From positions 139,017 to 203,016 of the forward strand of contig KV425562.1 in assembly GCA_001632425.1 (NCBI GenBank): DNA of 64,000 bases, in the 5' to 3' direction. The notes below the pieces were generated by a model. It did no database searches. It was not told the DNA's origin and saw nothing but the letters and a program-made list of their open reading frames with translations. The stretch is from Neolentinus lepideus HHB14362 ss-1. Its lineage: Eukaryota > Basidiomycota > Agaricomycetes > Gloeophyllales > Gloeophyllaceae. Position numbers and translations under genes: made by a program. This document shows, one piece after another, positions 1-13,800 of this stretch (position 1 is the stretch's first letter; the number at the start of each line of letters is the position of its first letter).

Positions 1-1070
1 CATGCTTCAAGAGCTGCACAGTAATGTCGAATCTCTCTTGAATTTTAGCAGCGGTCCTTACGTAGATCGACAGAGCGGAAAGCAGCAAAAACATCGACAA
101 TCTCTACAGCTTTCCAAAATCAAAAGAAAATAATATATGCGGAGGTGCGGAAGAGCGCAGATGCTATGGTACAGCAAGGGGTCATCCACATGTAAGTGCT
201 CTAGTATTACGGATGAGATTCACTAAGTTCCTGTCCAGTCAGCAATGCAGAGATCAACTCGGAGAGCTGAAGGCGCAAGAGTCGTCTTATGACAAAGTCT
301 TCCCGGATCTCATGCACCTATGGAAAGCTCACGATGTGGGTCACTTCACCGCTCTAAGCGAATATGCGACGTGATTTCTGCAGGACACTGTTCACTCCCT
401 GCTATCTCTATACCCTTCCTTCTTCGACGAGCTCTCGCAGCAGCGATCCGAAGAAATCGATGCTGCAAGTTCCATGTGTGAGTACATGCTCATCAGAGAG
501 CTGCGTTAATGCATATACGACTCGCTATGGCAGTGGAAGCGCATGAAGAGGAGCGCGCGAAGTCCCGCCGGAGACTTATGAAGAAGGCCAAAGCGCATCT
601 TGATGAAGGTCTGGAGAATCAGAAGGTGGACGCCTGTTCATGCTTGATCAATCTACCTGAGCTGATTACGATCCGCTTTCCAACAGATCGCGACAGATGC
701 GTCGGCACTCATAAAACACTACAAGTCGCTGCTTCTCTCTTAAGTTTCAGATTCCCCGCGGACACCATCTGTCAGGAGACATTTTCAATATTCCAGGAAG
801 AGCCCCTGCAGCCTACACATGCTCTCTTATACCCCGGCGCTGTCTCTGCTTTACCGGTACTTTTTGCCTCTTTATCGTTCTTGTTGGACACTACAGTTGG
901 CACCGTCGTGATGCATATCAATTTGTCTGCTGCTGTATGTGCGGCTCTATTCTCCTGTAGCAGCTCATGCTGGCTTCGATTTAGATAGCAAACAAGGTTA
1001 TCTTTATAATACACCGCAATAGTCCATCCGTAATAATAAGTAGATAAACACTACGTCAAGTCAATGACTA
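1..1070. other. No confident gene; possible gene remnant
   Basis: No recognised protein family was found here. On the + strand, about positions 240-510 read as a plausible peptide (acidic and aromatic, with YDKVFPDLMHLWKAH and then DTVHSLLSLYPSFF), but joining the two pieces needs a frame change at about 370 and no normal-length intron fits. It may be the end of a gene that begins outside the window, or a decayed gene. The rest looks like intergenic sequence next to the 3' end of the glutaminyl cyclase gene. Confidence 0.3.
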
Positions 1071-2617
<1,547 letters not shown>

Positions 2618-2689
2618 CGCTAGCGCGTGTGGGATGCTTAGCCAACGAATTATCTAGCTTAGCCACTAATAGGTTGCAAGTCGACCATC
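2618..2689. promoter_or_regulatory. Short divergent promoter (glutaminyl cyclase / TRAPPC4)
   Basis: Only 72 bp separate the two divergent start codons, so both genes must share this region or use elements in each other's 5' transcribed part. No TATA box is visible. Confidence 0.5.
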
Positions 2690-3271
2690 ATGGCCATATT
2701 CGGGCTTTGGGTCGGTCTATTCAGTAATCCTTACTTTTACACCTCACTGACGAGTATATTGCGGACAGGTGATCAATAAAGCCGGAGGTCTGGTTTATCA
2801 ACGTGATTTCGCAGGTACGTGCTAGTGGTGCTGTGTGTCACCGGGGGCAGCTATTCACTACGCTTCAGATGGTCTCGCACAATTGACATCCAATGAATAT
2901 CTTGTACTTGCTGGCACCCTGCACGGTATACATGCTATTACGAGCCGGCTGTCTCCCACAGGATCCAGTTCGGGTGCGCAAGTTATTGAAGGAGAGACGT
3001 TCAAGATGACAATCTTGCTGACAGTGACCGGTGAGGATGTGCCGCAGACTTCACACGCGTTCATACATTTTTTGACGGTTTTGAAGGCACGAAATTCGTC
3101 CTACTTACCTCCCTGACGGAGATGACTGCGGACACAGTTTTACAGAAGGTCTACGAGGCTTACGCGGATGCTGTTATGAAGAATCCTTTCCACACGCCAG
3201 AGATGCCCATCCGTAGTGAAGGATTCGACACTCGTATCACCACGCTGATAGGAACCGGCCAGTCTTCATAA
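2690..3271 (+). CDS. TRS23: TRAPP complex subunit 4 (Trs23/sybindin-like)
   Basis: Core subunit of the TRAPP tethering complexes that activate the Rab GTPase Ypt1 in ER-to-Golgi and Golgi traffic. Four exons (2690-2710, 2769-2814, 2851-3030, 3087-3271) join in frame to 143 residues, the length of the fungal protein without the PDZ-like insert of the animal form. The start [15 protein letters not shown] matches the family N-terminus and confirms the tiny 21 nt first exon. Later blocks [30 protein letters not shown] and [12 protein letters not shown] are typical of the sybindin-like longin fold. The first intron has a GTCGGT donor, weaker than most here. Divergent from the glutaminyl cyclase gene. 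Confidence 0.93.
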
Positions 3272-4307
3272 TCGTTACTTTCCACCCTCACGCTCTCAGA
3301 AGTCCATTACGATCGCGGTGCTCTCAAGAGGCATTCGCTCTTTCGCACTTGAGTCTGGCTACTGCGCGACCCTATGGCGGCTGTTCGGCTGCACTAGCAC
3401 CCCTTGTGGCCCGTCACATATGTCAGGTACTGGCGACAGCTTGCTCATGAGCGCTTGAGCGCCCGTCTCCACATGTCTCGTTGGAGTTGTCGTCTCATGT
3501 AGAAGGAAGCTGCTGTGGTTATAACATCTACTTGCTCGGATTGAATCCCGAAAACGAAGCTGCTGGAGAGGCTATATCGAACTAGGATCTGGCTCCCGAT
3601 GTGGAGCACATTCACTTCAACAAGTTCCTCGCAGTCTGAATCAAATGTATACGAATACTTAGGAGGTTTAGGAAGTCGCTTGCCCACAATAAGTACACTT
3701 CGCGCTTATATGGTCGATCTCGTTATATGACTACCGTCCTCCACCTGCCTAAAAAGGTAGTCAATTACGGTCGGCCTTTGGGAGACTAGGTCGATCTGTT
3801 CTGAGCAATCAAGATAGTTATGCGCTGTTGAGTTCTCACCATCTTGCCATTGACTTGCGATGGGCGGTCGATCTGCTTACAGCCTCGTCTCCTGTCTTTC
3901 TCTTGGTTGCTATGGCGACGGCAACCAGTGCTATCCTTAGTGCCCTTCAAGTTCCTGTAAGACGTCTTGCATTCTCCGCCCAAAGTCCTACGATGAGCCC
4001 AATCAACACCTTGATGCAATCTCCGAGCTCTGTGATGCGCCTAGACATAATGAGACACTGTTACAATGCGTACGTGCGTTGAAGCCTGTTTGACATTTGT
4101 CCGGACGGACATCAGGGCGGGCATCAAGGAGCGGCCACAAACATCAATCACATCACGTCCTGTCTGGCGACGGGACATATATACAGGATCGAGGACTGAA
4201 GGCTGGATTCCCTCGAGCCTCCTCTTCCCGCCTGTCCAGAGTGTGTGTGTGGGTATCGCGTCGACCCGCTTCCTTTCCTTTCCTGACGGTTCCATATATT
4301 GATCAAC
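3272..4307. other. Intergenic, no supported gene
   Basis: Contains the 3' flank of TRAPPC4 and the promoter side of the SH3 protein gene. A minus-strand frame at 3445-3687 (80 residues) and short frames at 3786-4082 show no family resemblance. A TATATA stretch lies near 4178, about 130 bp before the next ATG. Confidence 0.5.
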
Positions 4308-5454
4308 ATGGTCATCATCAACATGCCGCGTCCTCGTCACCATGAGCGCGGGCTCGCTCGACAACTCGAGCGACGTTCGCCTCAGGAAGGCGCTTCTGCT
4401 TCCGTTTCCGCAACTCCGTCGCAGAGTGGTGCGCCCGAAGCTACGCCCACGGCAGGACACCAGGTGTACCGACTTTCTACCTCTTTGAAAAGTCTGGCCG
4501 CCGTCATCACCGTGCTCGGTATTGTAGTGTTGGGCACGTCCATTTCGTTCACATTTATGAGATATGTTTCTAACCCAACTCCCAGGTATCGTCATTTGGA
4601 GAGTCGTAGCTTGGAGACGGAGGAAACAAAATGCTCCCTCGATGCGGTCGAATCAGAAGGCATTCACCCCCTTCCCTCCTTCCGCGGAGGTCAAGACGCG
4701 TGATTTGGAAGCCAATCTCCAGCAGCCCCAGAAGGCGGTCCTCTTCCCCGCCATCCCTTCCCGGTCCGCAGGAGTAAACTGGGTCCCGCAAGTGAAACCC
4801 ACGATCTACGTGCACTACGACGCCAAGGGCTCTGATGATAGCTCGGACGAGGAATTGGACGAGATGCCAGAGAAGCTTAAGCAGTACACGCAAGTGCTGG
4901 CTCCCGATAGGGAGAAGGAGATGACGCTTCCCCCGTCGTACAATACAGCGCATGGCAAGAAGCTGTCGATGTCGTTCACATGCACCCTTCCGCCTCCCCC
5001 ACCTGCTCCCAGGACTAGCAAGTTCAGCATAGCTACGCCGCCGACGCCGCCAGCATCCTTGAAGCTCAAGCACGCGTCTCAGAACTCGTTCTCGATACCG
5101 CCTCCCGAGCCCAGCCCGCGCTCATCCTCGTTCAGCCATCAAGTGACAATGCCAAAGGCTTCGAAGGCGAAGACCTCGTCCAATCCCTTCTCTAAGGACC
5201 ATAAGCTCCCCCGCCTCATGACCGTAGTCACGACGTTCCAGCCATCGATGGACGATGAGCTGTCCATTGAAACTGGGGAGACGCTGCGCCTGCTCGAGGA
5301 GTACGAAGATGAATGGTGTCTCGTACAGCGCGTCGGGCGATATGATGCTGAGAAGGGCGTTATCCCGCGTTTCTGCCTCGTCGAGCGCCCGGTGGTCGTA
5401 ATGCCCTCCCCGCACAAGCAGGCGATATTAGCGCCGACGTCGTTCGCATCTTAA
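4308..5454 (+). CDS. Single-pass membrane protein with C-terminal SH3 domain
   Basis: Two exons (4308-4518 and 4586-5454) around a 67 nt intron with a CTAAC branch point give 359 residues. The intron falls inside the only membrane helix and joins it to read LAAVITVLGIVIWRVVAW, followed by an Arg/Lys-rich stop-transfer stretch (WRRRK). The predicted N-terminal about 50 residues are polar and basic; the long cytoplasmic part is Pro/Ser-rich with a polyproline run. The C-terminal SH3 domain (about residues 285-340) has the ALYDY-equivalent FQPSMDDELSIETGE, then EDEWCLVQR and GVIPRFCLVE. Architecture resembles a second gene at 29384-30577 and, in outline, yeast Fus1. The actual partner and role are unknown. 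An upstream in-frame TTG codon was not taken as the start. Confidence 0.8.
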
Positions 5455-6107
5455 TGAACGGGTCGTGGCAGAATGATACGTCCGCGTTTACTTCATACAT
5501 ACTCGCGTGGGATGACTGTAACGCTTGCCATGTGCTTGTTCAAATTCTGGTCCCCTGTGGGCCGTCCGTTCTTTTTAATTCTGCACTAAGGTTGGGGCTT
5601 GGGGGATTGTGCTAACTTATTCGTCGTTCACTGCATATTTATTATTGTTCACTGTGAGTGTCCGGGTTCCCCTCGTGCATGACAGTGGCTTCACTGACCT
5701 GCCTCCGTCAGACTAATATCTGGCTGTACCACTTGCGACTTGGGATACAAAACCCTTGAGCTTTGGACTCCATAATGGCGTTATGTGCTTACATGCTAGC
5801 ACAATGGCACCACTACACGTACACAAGTACGTTCCACTTTCTACACCTGCTAGTCAGGAGCTTAGCACCTTCGAACAAACCTGTTATTAACATGGACACC
5901 GTATCATTGCGTAACCGCGTCTGCTAGAATATCACCATTGATTACCTATGTAGCGATTAACTAGTCTATATAGTAGTTGCTCTTGACCGATACCAGAGAA
6001 GTTGCCACAAACTTCAAAAAGTCACTGATGGAGTGCAGGTCTGCAGCGCGCAAATCGATTCAAACTCAAGCGACTATACAGAGCCTGATAGCATGGGTAG
6101 CATACGG
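5455..6107. other. Intergenic between convergent genes
   Basis: Region between the 3' ends of the SH3 protein gene (+) and PAM17 (-). It carries probable 3' untranslated sequence; nothing else recognised. Confidence 0.5.
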
Positions 6108-6994
6108 CTAAGCATCTTCTGGCCACTCTGCTTTGCGTTTGTACCTCGCCTGATCCCGTAACCACTAAGAAGTGCGCTCAGATGGATACTGGTTGAAGAC
6201 CTCAATATGGTACGCACTTGTCGGTAATCATAAAGCGAGCCAATTTTTTCTCCTAGCAGCACGATCGTCGACCTTCAGGCTGAGTCAAATTGCTATCACA
6301 AGGAAGTACATACCGTAGAAGTCAGGTACTGGATTAGTGGCAGTCTGAGCGGTTGGGTCCACCCTATTCTTGACTATGTGCTTGTGGAACTCTCGATCAC
6401 GAGCTTCTATCAAAGCCATTGTCCGTCGATGCGTCGTTCTCCATGCTGCTGAACCGATGGTGGGACCAATAAGGTAGCCCAATCCTGCATGAACATGAGA
6501 ATGCTAGGCGTGTAAACATAGCAAACGAAAATATTGCCCACGTACCGGCGCAGCCGAGAGTTGCAAAGCCGTAGAAGAAGAAGGGATCAATTCCCTGTAT
6601 AGAACAGTGTAAAGGGTCGGATTATTGACACCAATATATTCAAGATCTCGCACCATTATAGGTTTTGACGCATCTGTCTCTAAATTCCCGAAATATAGAA
6701 TACCCCCAGCAAACCCGAGGAACGTGGAGGGAATTGTAACAGCCTAGCAAAACGTCGATGTATCAATATCAAACCAATGCAACCAGCTTCATCCATTGCA
6801 GTTTAACACACCGTCTCCCATCTCCGCTTGCCTTTCCGAATTGCAAGATATTCCGGCCAGCTCAGGTTCTCCTTTGCCGATGCAGAAACCGTAGCAGCAG
6901 ATTTATGGCGCACCGTCGCCTTTGGGAGGACTGTTCTTGCCGAGAAAGTGAACGGCGATAGTACTGATAGACGTAGAGAGCGAGAGCAGTTCAT
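6108..6994 (-). CDS. PAM17: Pam17, presequence translocase motor subunit
   Basis: Inner-membrane subunit of the TIM23 import motor (PAM), needed for assembly of the Pam16-Pam18 module that drives matrix protein import. Six short exons are readable. The N-terminus is basic and Ser-rich like a matrix targeting signal. It is followed by WPEYLAIRKGKRRWE, then a first membrane segment (VTIPSTFLGFAGGILYFGN), the IDPFFFYGFATLGCAGLGYL segment containing the second, and the family signature [43 protein letters not shown] and LRDQARYKRKAEW at the C-terminus. All conserved blocks are present, so it looks functional. Start chosen at 6994 because upstream codons have no targeting character. Divergent from FAN1 over 164 bp. 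Confidence 0.93.
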
Positions 6995-7158
6995 ATTTTT
7001 ATGACTGTGGACGCCGAAGTCGAACGCTATGTGGAAGTGGCCGCCACAATTAACGGTCACGTGCACATGAATGCGAGATAGGGGTTGTCGAAGGATTTGA
7101 CTGTTCGACGCGCTGCGGCCGTCACCTCAGTACTTTTCCCTCCTTGCTACTATTCCTA
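6995..7158. promoter_or_regulatory. Divergent promoter PAM17 / FAN1
   Basis: 164 bp between opposite start codons; contains a CACGTG palindrome near 7060, a typical bHLH-type binding site. No TATA box seen. Assignment is by position only. Confidence 0.45.
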
Positions 7159-10100
7159 ATGTCTCCTCAATCACCCACAGCGTTGGGCATACATAAGCTT
7201 GTATATTGGACCGGTGATGACTGCCTCGACGACAACGCTGAGTCTGAAGATTTGATTAAAGCGGAAGGTAATTATGTGGACAACAGGCAGGCAGAGCAGA
7301 AGCTACAGACATATCATGGAGAATCTATGTATGTAGAGCTTTTCGAAAGTAGGCCTTTCTCGCTTGTTATGCTTAAGAGGCGAGACACTGACCGTATGAT
7401 GTAGAAATGCTCACGATAGTATTGAGGGATGAGGGTGACTTATTCACGGATTATGAATTAGACTGCTTTGAGAGATATAATTCACTCAACTGTATGTGCT
7501 ATGGTTTATTCTACCGCCCAGAGATGTATCTGTATGGATCTTACATTTTCCGTCATCATGCCTCAGACAATGCTCGCTACCTCTTCATCCGTCTTCTCCT
7601 ACGCAAGCCCGCCAAGTGGCACGGTATAAACACCCTTAAATACCAGTCCGATATGGGCAATAGTATCCACGACGCCCTCAAGGACCTCTGTGCAGGCCCG
7701 AGGTCACTATCCCAACTTCTCCCCGCACCACACAAAATCAAGGTCAAGGAGGAGCCGCCAGAGGTTATCGACTTGACTGTAGCAGAATGCGTAGACCTTA
7801 CTATAAACGATACCCAGGACAATGAACCCAAGGCGAGTCCAGCAAAGAAGGAAGAAGATTCGGAGACTACTGAATCAACGAAACCTGAGAGCCTCAAAAT
7901 TCTCGCACAGGACGACAACCATGCGACTCTCTTGGAACTGCTAGAGTGCCTCACAGTCACTCAGCTCAAGTTGCTCGCGAAGCAGATGAAGATCAAGGCC
8001 CATAGCAAGGTCCGTTCTCCTTCCATTCGCCTCAGTCACCTCAGATGACCAATTCTAAATTGACCCCTGCTTTCGCTTTATTTCCATTAGCGTGCTTCAC
8101 TCATCGAAGACCTGCTTATCTCCGCTTCTAGCCAAATGATCCTCTCCTCCGTAAAGGGCACAGGTAAGGTGAAAGCAGATAATTTGCGCCAGACGAAACT
8201 ACCGTCCTCTTGGAGCACAAACAAGGGTAACCTCCAAACGGAACGGTTGCGACGCATGGTACTGGACATTCTGGGACACTGTGTACGCATATCTACACCC
8301 GTCATCCACCTCTTCCGCCGAGTCAATCTGGTCTACCTACGAAGGTCCGCGCTCTCCTATCCTTCCTGTCTGTCCTTACATCTGACGCCATCTCCACACA
8401 AGCACACAATACTCACCGACCCTTCTAACAGAATCTATCCTAGTCAAAGCACGGAAGCGAGTCTATAATCGTGTCGGGTACACACGCACAAGGGATATTT
8501 GGCCGACGCGGGAGGCACTACTGGCGTACGAAGATGCACTGTTATTAGAAGCCAAAGTCGACGAGCTTCTAGGCGCAACCCCTGGTTCGGCAAGCAGTTC
8601 ACCGCGTGGCCGCAGTATTACCGTACCAGATGCCGCTACGATCACACAGACGCAAACCCGCGCGACATCCAGTGCAGAGAAGGGGAAGGGTTCATCTGTA
8701 GGCTCAGGCTGGGACATAGAGATCCCGAAAGAGAGCCCGCGCGTGCAGGCAGCAAGACAGGTGAAAGGCATATTTGAGGTGGTCTACCCGCAGTGGAGGG
8801 CGCTCGTGGCAGCCAAGGCGGAGGAGGAAGGGCGAGCTGGCGGGCTGGAGAGGTTCGATTGTGGTCATATCCTCACCCGCATCATGTACAAAGGCGCACA
8901 CGCCCTGGGTCTGCTCCACGAGTACGAAGCCGAACTGGCGGTGCTTGAGGAGCTGCTGGCTCAAAGACGGTGGCGGAGAGGAAAGAGGGGACAATGGCAT
9001 GAGCGTCGCGCGCTGATTTTGATGACACACTTCCCGAAAGATAGGGAGCATGGCGAGAGAGCTGTGAACGCGGTGATCGAAGCGCTGGAAGATGAAGATA
9101 CGCATCTCAGTACGTATTCCACCTTTTCCAGTTTTTTTTTGGTTTGGGAAGTTAAGTTGAAATTATTACCATGAAGTCTACCGCCCAAAGCTCACGCGCC
9201 GCCTGACGACCCTCGAAAAACGACTCAAGATCCCGCTTGACGAGCGACACTCGTGTGAGGGCGTGCTAAGGAAGTCTGAGGACGTTTATATCACTGGTGT
9301 AAGAGTCAGGCATAAGGCAGCGAGTCTAGCACTGGACCAGACGGGGCGATTATTGAATAAAGTGACGAAGAAAGAGGTGGGTAGATTGACCCAGCAGATA
9401 TTACCGTTCTCACAGATGAAGAATGAGAATGAGCCAGTAGCGGGGAAGGGTGAGGCGAGTAAGGTAAGATGTCATTTGTGTATCAATTGAGTAAGAGGAG
9501 CTGACTGTTGATCGGTTTGGTTGGAAGAGCGAGAAGTGGGTGGGCAAGTCGATATGGTACGGACGGGATCAAGAGGAAGTTACCGTTGAAATACTTGCTT
9601 TGCAGCACTACGAGAGTCTGGGTTATCGAGGGTCCGTCTCTACTCCGCTGCGTATATCCAGTGCCATCAATTGGTAATCCTGACTCTCGTCCCGTAGCTA
9701 CCACAGCGAAGGTAGCATCGTGCGCACACTCTTCGGTCTACTCTTCTGGGACATCATCTTTGCTGAGATCCCGGGTGCATTCGAGACGCCCTACCAGTCC
9801 GCACCTCTCGACATTGCTGAGGACAGCTTCTATTTTGCACGGAAAGACCTCATCAATGCACGCCTGACGCAAATTGAGGAGGGCGAAGCCCCGAACTTGA
9901 TGGACCAGGTAGACGATGAGCATCGACCGACAGGGACTTGGTGTGTTGGTGTACGGTGGGATCTGTTCTCGAAAGAAGATTTGTTGGAGATCGCAGAGGT
10001 AGGTGGTTATGAGCATGTATGCCGGGCTAAGGCCATTGATGAAATTGGCGTAGTGTCTCGGTGGGAAAGCTCTGTCAATCATTTGTAGGTTGCTGTGCGA

Positions 10101-10574
10101 AGACTATGCTGGACGAGGAGGAGGCGTTCCAGATCTCATTATATGGAATGCGGAATCGTGCGATTGCAAGTTTGTGGAAGTGAAAGGTCCGGGTGACAAA
10201 CTGCAGGAGAATCAGAAGGTAGGACTATTGATTCGCTAGCTGTTTGTGCTGCAGCTCTTATCTGCCTGCGCCAGCTCTGGAGTGACGTTCTTCTCGGAGC
10301 TGGCACGGTTGTGGAAGTCTGCCATGTTGAGGAGCAAGGCCATAAGGGGAAGAAATCGCGAACGAAGAAATTCAAAGCACTGGCTGAAACCGAAGAATCC
10401 GATTACTCTCTCGTCGAGTCTGAGGAGGAAAATGTCCTTGGCGCATCGCAACCCGACAGCAGTCCTGTCAGAGGCACAAAGCGTGCTCACGAGGCCGGAG
10501 AATCATCAGGCAGATGCAGAAAGCTGCCTAGACGCATCACCGAAGACTTCGTTACTTCCTCACCAACCACTTGA
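7159..10574 (+). CDS. FAN1: FAN1-type structure-specific nuclease (VRR-NUC)
   Basis: 5'-flap endonuclease and 5'-3' exonuclease for interstrand crosslink repair. Multi-exon, roughly 950-1000 residues. Early blocks FTDYELDCFERYNSL and NARYLFIRLLLRK match the FAN1 N-terminal fold; a SAP-like DNA-binding segment follows (LTVTQLKLLAKQMKIKAHSK). The middle helical/TPR-like part is on several exons. Near the C-terminus are the family block HYHSEGSIVRTLFGLLFWD-like and the VRR-NUC catalytic core GVPDLIIW ... FVEVKGPGDKLQENQ, so the PD-(D/E)xK acidic residues and lysine are intact. No Cys-rich UBZ ubiquitin-binding finger is visible at the N-terminus, as in other fungal forms. An acidic, Ser-rich tail of about 90 residues follows the nuclease domain. 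Start taken at the ATG at 7159, not the upstream TTG frame. Confidence 0.9.
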
Positions 10575-10812
10575 CGTGCTCATGGCTGCTTCAATGTATC
10601 ATATCCAAGGGCATTATTTATTCTCTAATTATATTGTGTGATGTTACAACAGATGGTCGGGAGATAATGTCCAGAATATTATCATAAGCATCGTGACGTA
10701 TAAATAAGCACTAACTATTAATGAACGGCAGGGTGTAATGGCTACAATACTAGAGGCAGTCAATCACAGGAAACTATGCAGGTGCGAGATTGACGAAGAA
10801 TAAATGCACACG

Positions 10813-13800
10813 CTAACTAGATGGCTTTCGATTTTTGGGCGGTGTAGATGGTTTCTTCCGCAGCCCACGGCGTAAAGTGGATACCAGAGATCCATTCCTC
10901 TTGCGCTTCGACGAGGAGGAGCTGAAAAGCTGACTCTGCCTGCGCTCCGACAAATTACTCTGCATGCGGCGGATGGCGACACCTCCCTCCTCGGTCGCAA
11001 AATCGAAGCCGCGATGCGCGGACCGCATTCCAGTCGACATGTCTGTACGGCTCCCCCTTGCATCGACGGAGGGCGGAGGGCGCACGGACAAGTTGGACAT
11101 GCTAGAAGCTCGAGACACAGGACGCCTCATGTTGCTAAGGCCAGCCGCGCGCTCATGGTGGGCCGTTTCAAGATCCAGATGAGGGTCGTTCTTGAGTGCC
11201 CAGCGCATGATTGATACATCATCGGGAGCAAAACCGAACTTGTAGGCTTTCGCGATGTATCGAGGCGCGAGAGCCAGGAGAACAGTGAGAAGCACACCGA
11301 ACCAGAACAGCGCCGAATGGAAGAGGTAATGGTCATTGCCATATATCGGCGTTGCGAACCAGCCGGGAGATATGACGGAGTATATAGCCTTCCAGATGCG
11401 CATAAGAGGTGGCGATATAGGCATGAGCAAATTACTCACCGTGTAAGCCCAGACTAAGAGGATACCAATGCCAACAGCGAAGAAGACCCATCCAGTCCAG
11501 ACACCCGTATTCATTCCGTTGAAAAGATTGGCCGCCATCACAGCGGCTACGGCCATGACCTGAATAGCATATTAGGGATGGGTAAATGTAGGAGGGACAG
11601 TATTAATACCGTGGAGAACTCATATTGTGCGACTTCATAGCCATCATTACGCGCCGTCGTGGTGTTGTAGCTGTAGAATATCAAGAAGAATATGACAGCG
11701 GACTGGTAAGAGAAAACGTCAGATGGACTCGACAGATAGTGAATGCGCTACGCCCACCTGCACGAATCCATCGAACATATAGCTGAGGAATAACTTAGTA
11801 CCAAACCAATATCCTTCCCTGCCATAGTGGTATAACTCCGGAAGAGCCATGAGAACATGGTCATCTAACGATCATATTGACATGAGACACCAGCATAGAG
11901 AAGCCAGATAAAATACACTGCTCACCAACGATACGATCGAACAAGCCGATGGCGATGACAGGAGCAATGGTGAAGAAGGAGTTCCACCATAACAAGTAGG
12001 TGTACTCGAAAGCACTGAGGCAAAAGTCAGGACCAGAAACGACAGGACTGATACGAAGGCTTACTATTGAGAACTCCAGGCGCAGTAAATCTGGAACCAC
12101 CACAAGACACCAATGCAAACGATGTTCTTGTAGAAGAAGTTAACAATCCTGCCAAGCCATCAGGTCTAGCTCGATTCCAAATGCAGAGAATGGACTAGCG
12201 TACATGTTCCCATTGCGTGCATACGACCAATGACCGTGCACCAAAATGAGCCGCTTGAGGAATCGGAACTGCGGGGACTACCATAAGCAAACGACCTGCA
12301 GCCAGCGGAAGAAAATACCGACTTGTGCAATAGCGTAATCCGAAGAGTTCACGGCTTGCAGACCTTCTTCACCAGAGATACCAACTCCAACATCAGCCGC
12401 CTGTGAATGCAGACTTAACATCGAAACACTGGAGAGGAAAAGCGGCACGCACCTGGATCATGCTAACGTCATTCGCGCCGTCACCAATGGCTAATGTCAT
12501 GGCACCCAGACCCTCCTTGACGAGCTTGACAATGAGAGCCTTCTGCAGCGGAGAAACTCGACAACAGATGACACCCTCGCACTTCATAGCGAGCGTCAGA
12601 AGTAGCGTCTTGTGTTCGACATCCGAGAATGCCTACAAGTATTGCATGAGACAGTGAAAAGGCGGATGGCTATATGATATATTTACCTGGGTCAGGGCAG
12701 CACCGTCAACCACTAAGACGAAGCCACCAGGACGTTCACCATTGTCGTGGCCAACAAGAGAAGAGACACCCGTGTTAACACGTTGCAAAGGATACAGGCC
12801 GTCACCAGATTGCGAACGACCGTAGTTCATCATGTTCTCGTCCTCCAGAACGTCAGACTCGGGGAAGAACTGCTCGAACGCGTTAAGTAACTGCTGGTAG
12901 ACCGACTTGTCGCCTCCGCGAACTACGATAATGTTGGAGTCTCGCGCGATCAAGTTCGTGCTGTACCCAATAGCTGAAACCACTATCAGTTACATTATAC
13001 TGTGCCGATCTAATGGGGAGAACTTACCGATAGCGGTTTCAAGCTTATCACCAGTAGCAACCCAGACCTTAATACCCGCTCGCTTGAGATCCGCTATGGT
13101 ATCCGGTACACCGTCTTGCAGACGATCCTCAATAGCCGTAGCACCGAGAAGACGCAAGTCACGCTCGAGTTCCTCGCAGACGGTCTCGATCTTGTTTTCT
13201 CTGTCCTCCATTGCGACGATAGCTTCCTGGTATCGATGCGCCCACGGTTCATATTCCTCCTCTGTAAAGCGCTCATCAGCAGCCGCGCAATGTCTAATAA
13301 ACCCTCTACTCACCAGGAATGACCTTGTATGCCAACGTCAACGTCCGCAAACCTTCGCTAGCAAACTCGTCCAGATGCCGCTCAGTTTCGGTCTTCAGCT
13401 CATCGTTTCCAGCTCTCAGCCGCTCGAAGATAACATTATCAGCCCCCTTGGTGAGTAAGAACACCCTCTGGTCCTCATCATCGAGCTTACGGACGACGAC
13501 GCTCATCCGCTTCCGTGCGCTGGTGAAGTCCAGGATGTTCAGCAGCTCATACCTCTCAAGCTCATCTGAGAAGGGTGTCTGCAAGAGCAAGATCTCGCGA
13601 TCTCGACCACGGAATACGAAGCCAACGTCTGCAGCAGCCTGCACTAGTGCCGCTTCATCCGGAGACTGCGCCTTGTACTCGATAGCGCCAGTATCCTTGT
13701 CCTCGGCTGTGAGTACAGTGTGACAGAGCGCAAGAACCGAAAAGAACCCGTTCAGTGCTCGAGCGCGCGGTGCTTCCTCAGAATCCGGAGCAGCATGGAC

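Noticed and set aside
4041..4595. 184-residue minus frame
   Set aside because: Mostly antisense to the promoter and first exon of the SH3 protein; Arg-rich and without motif.
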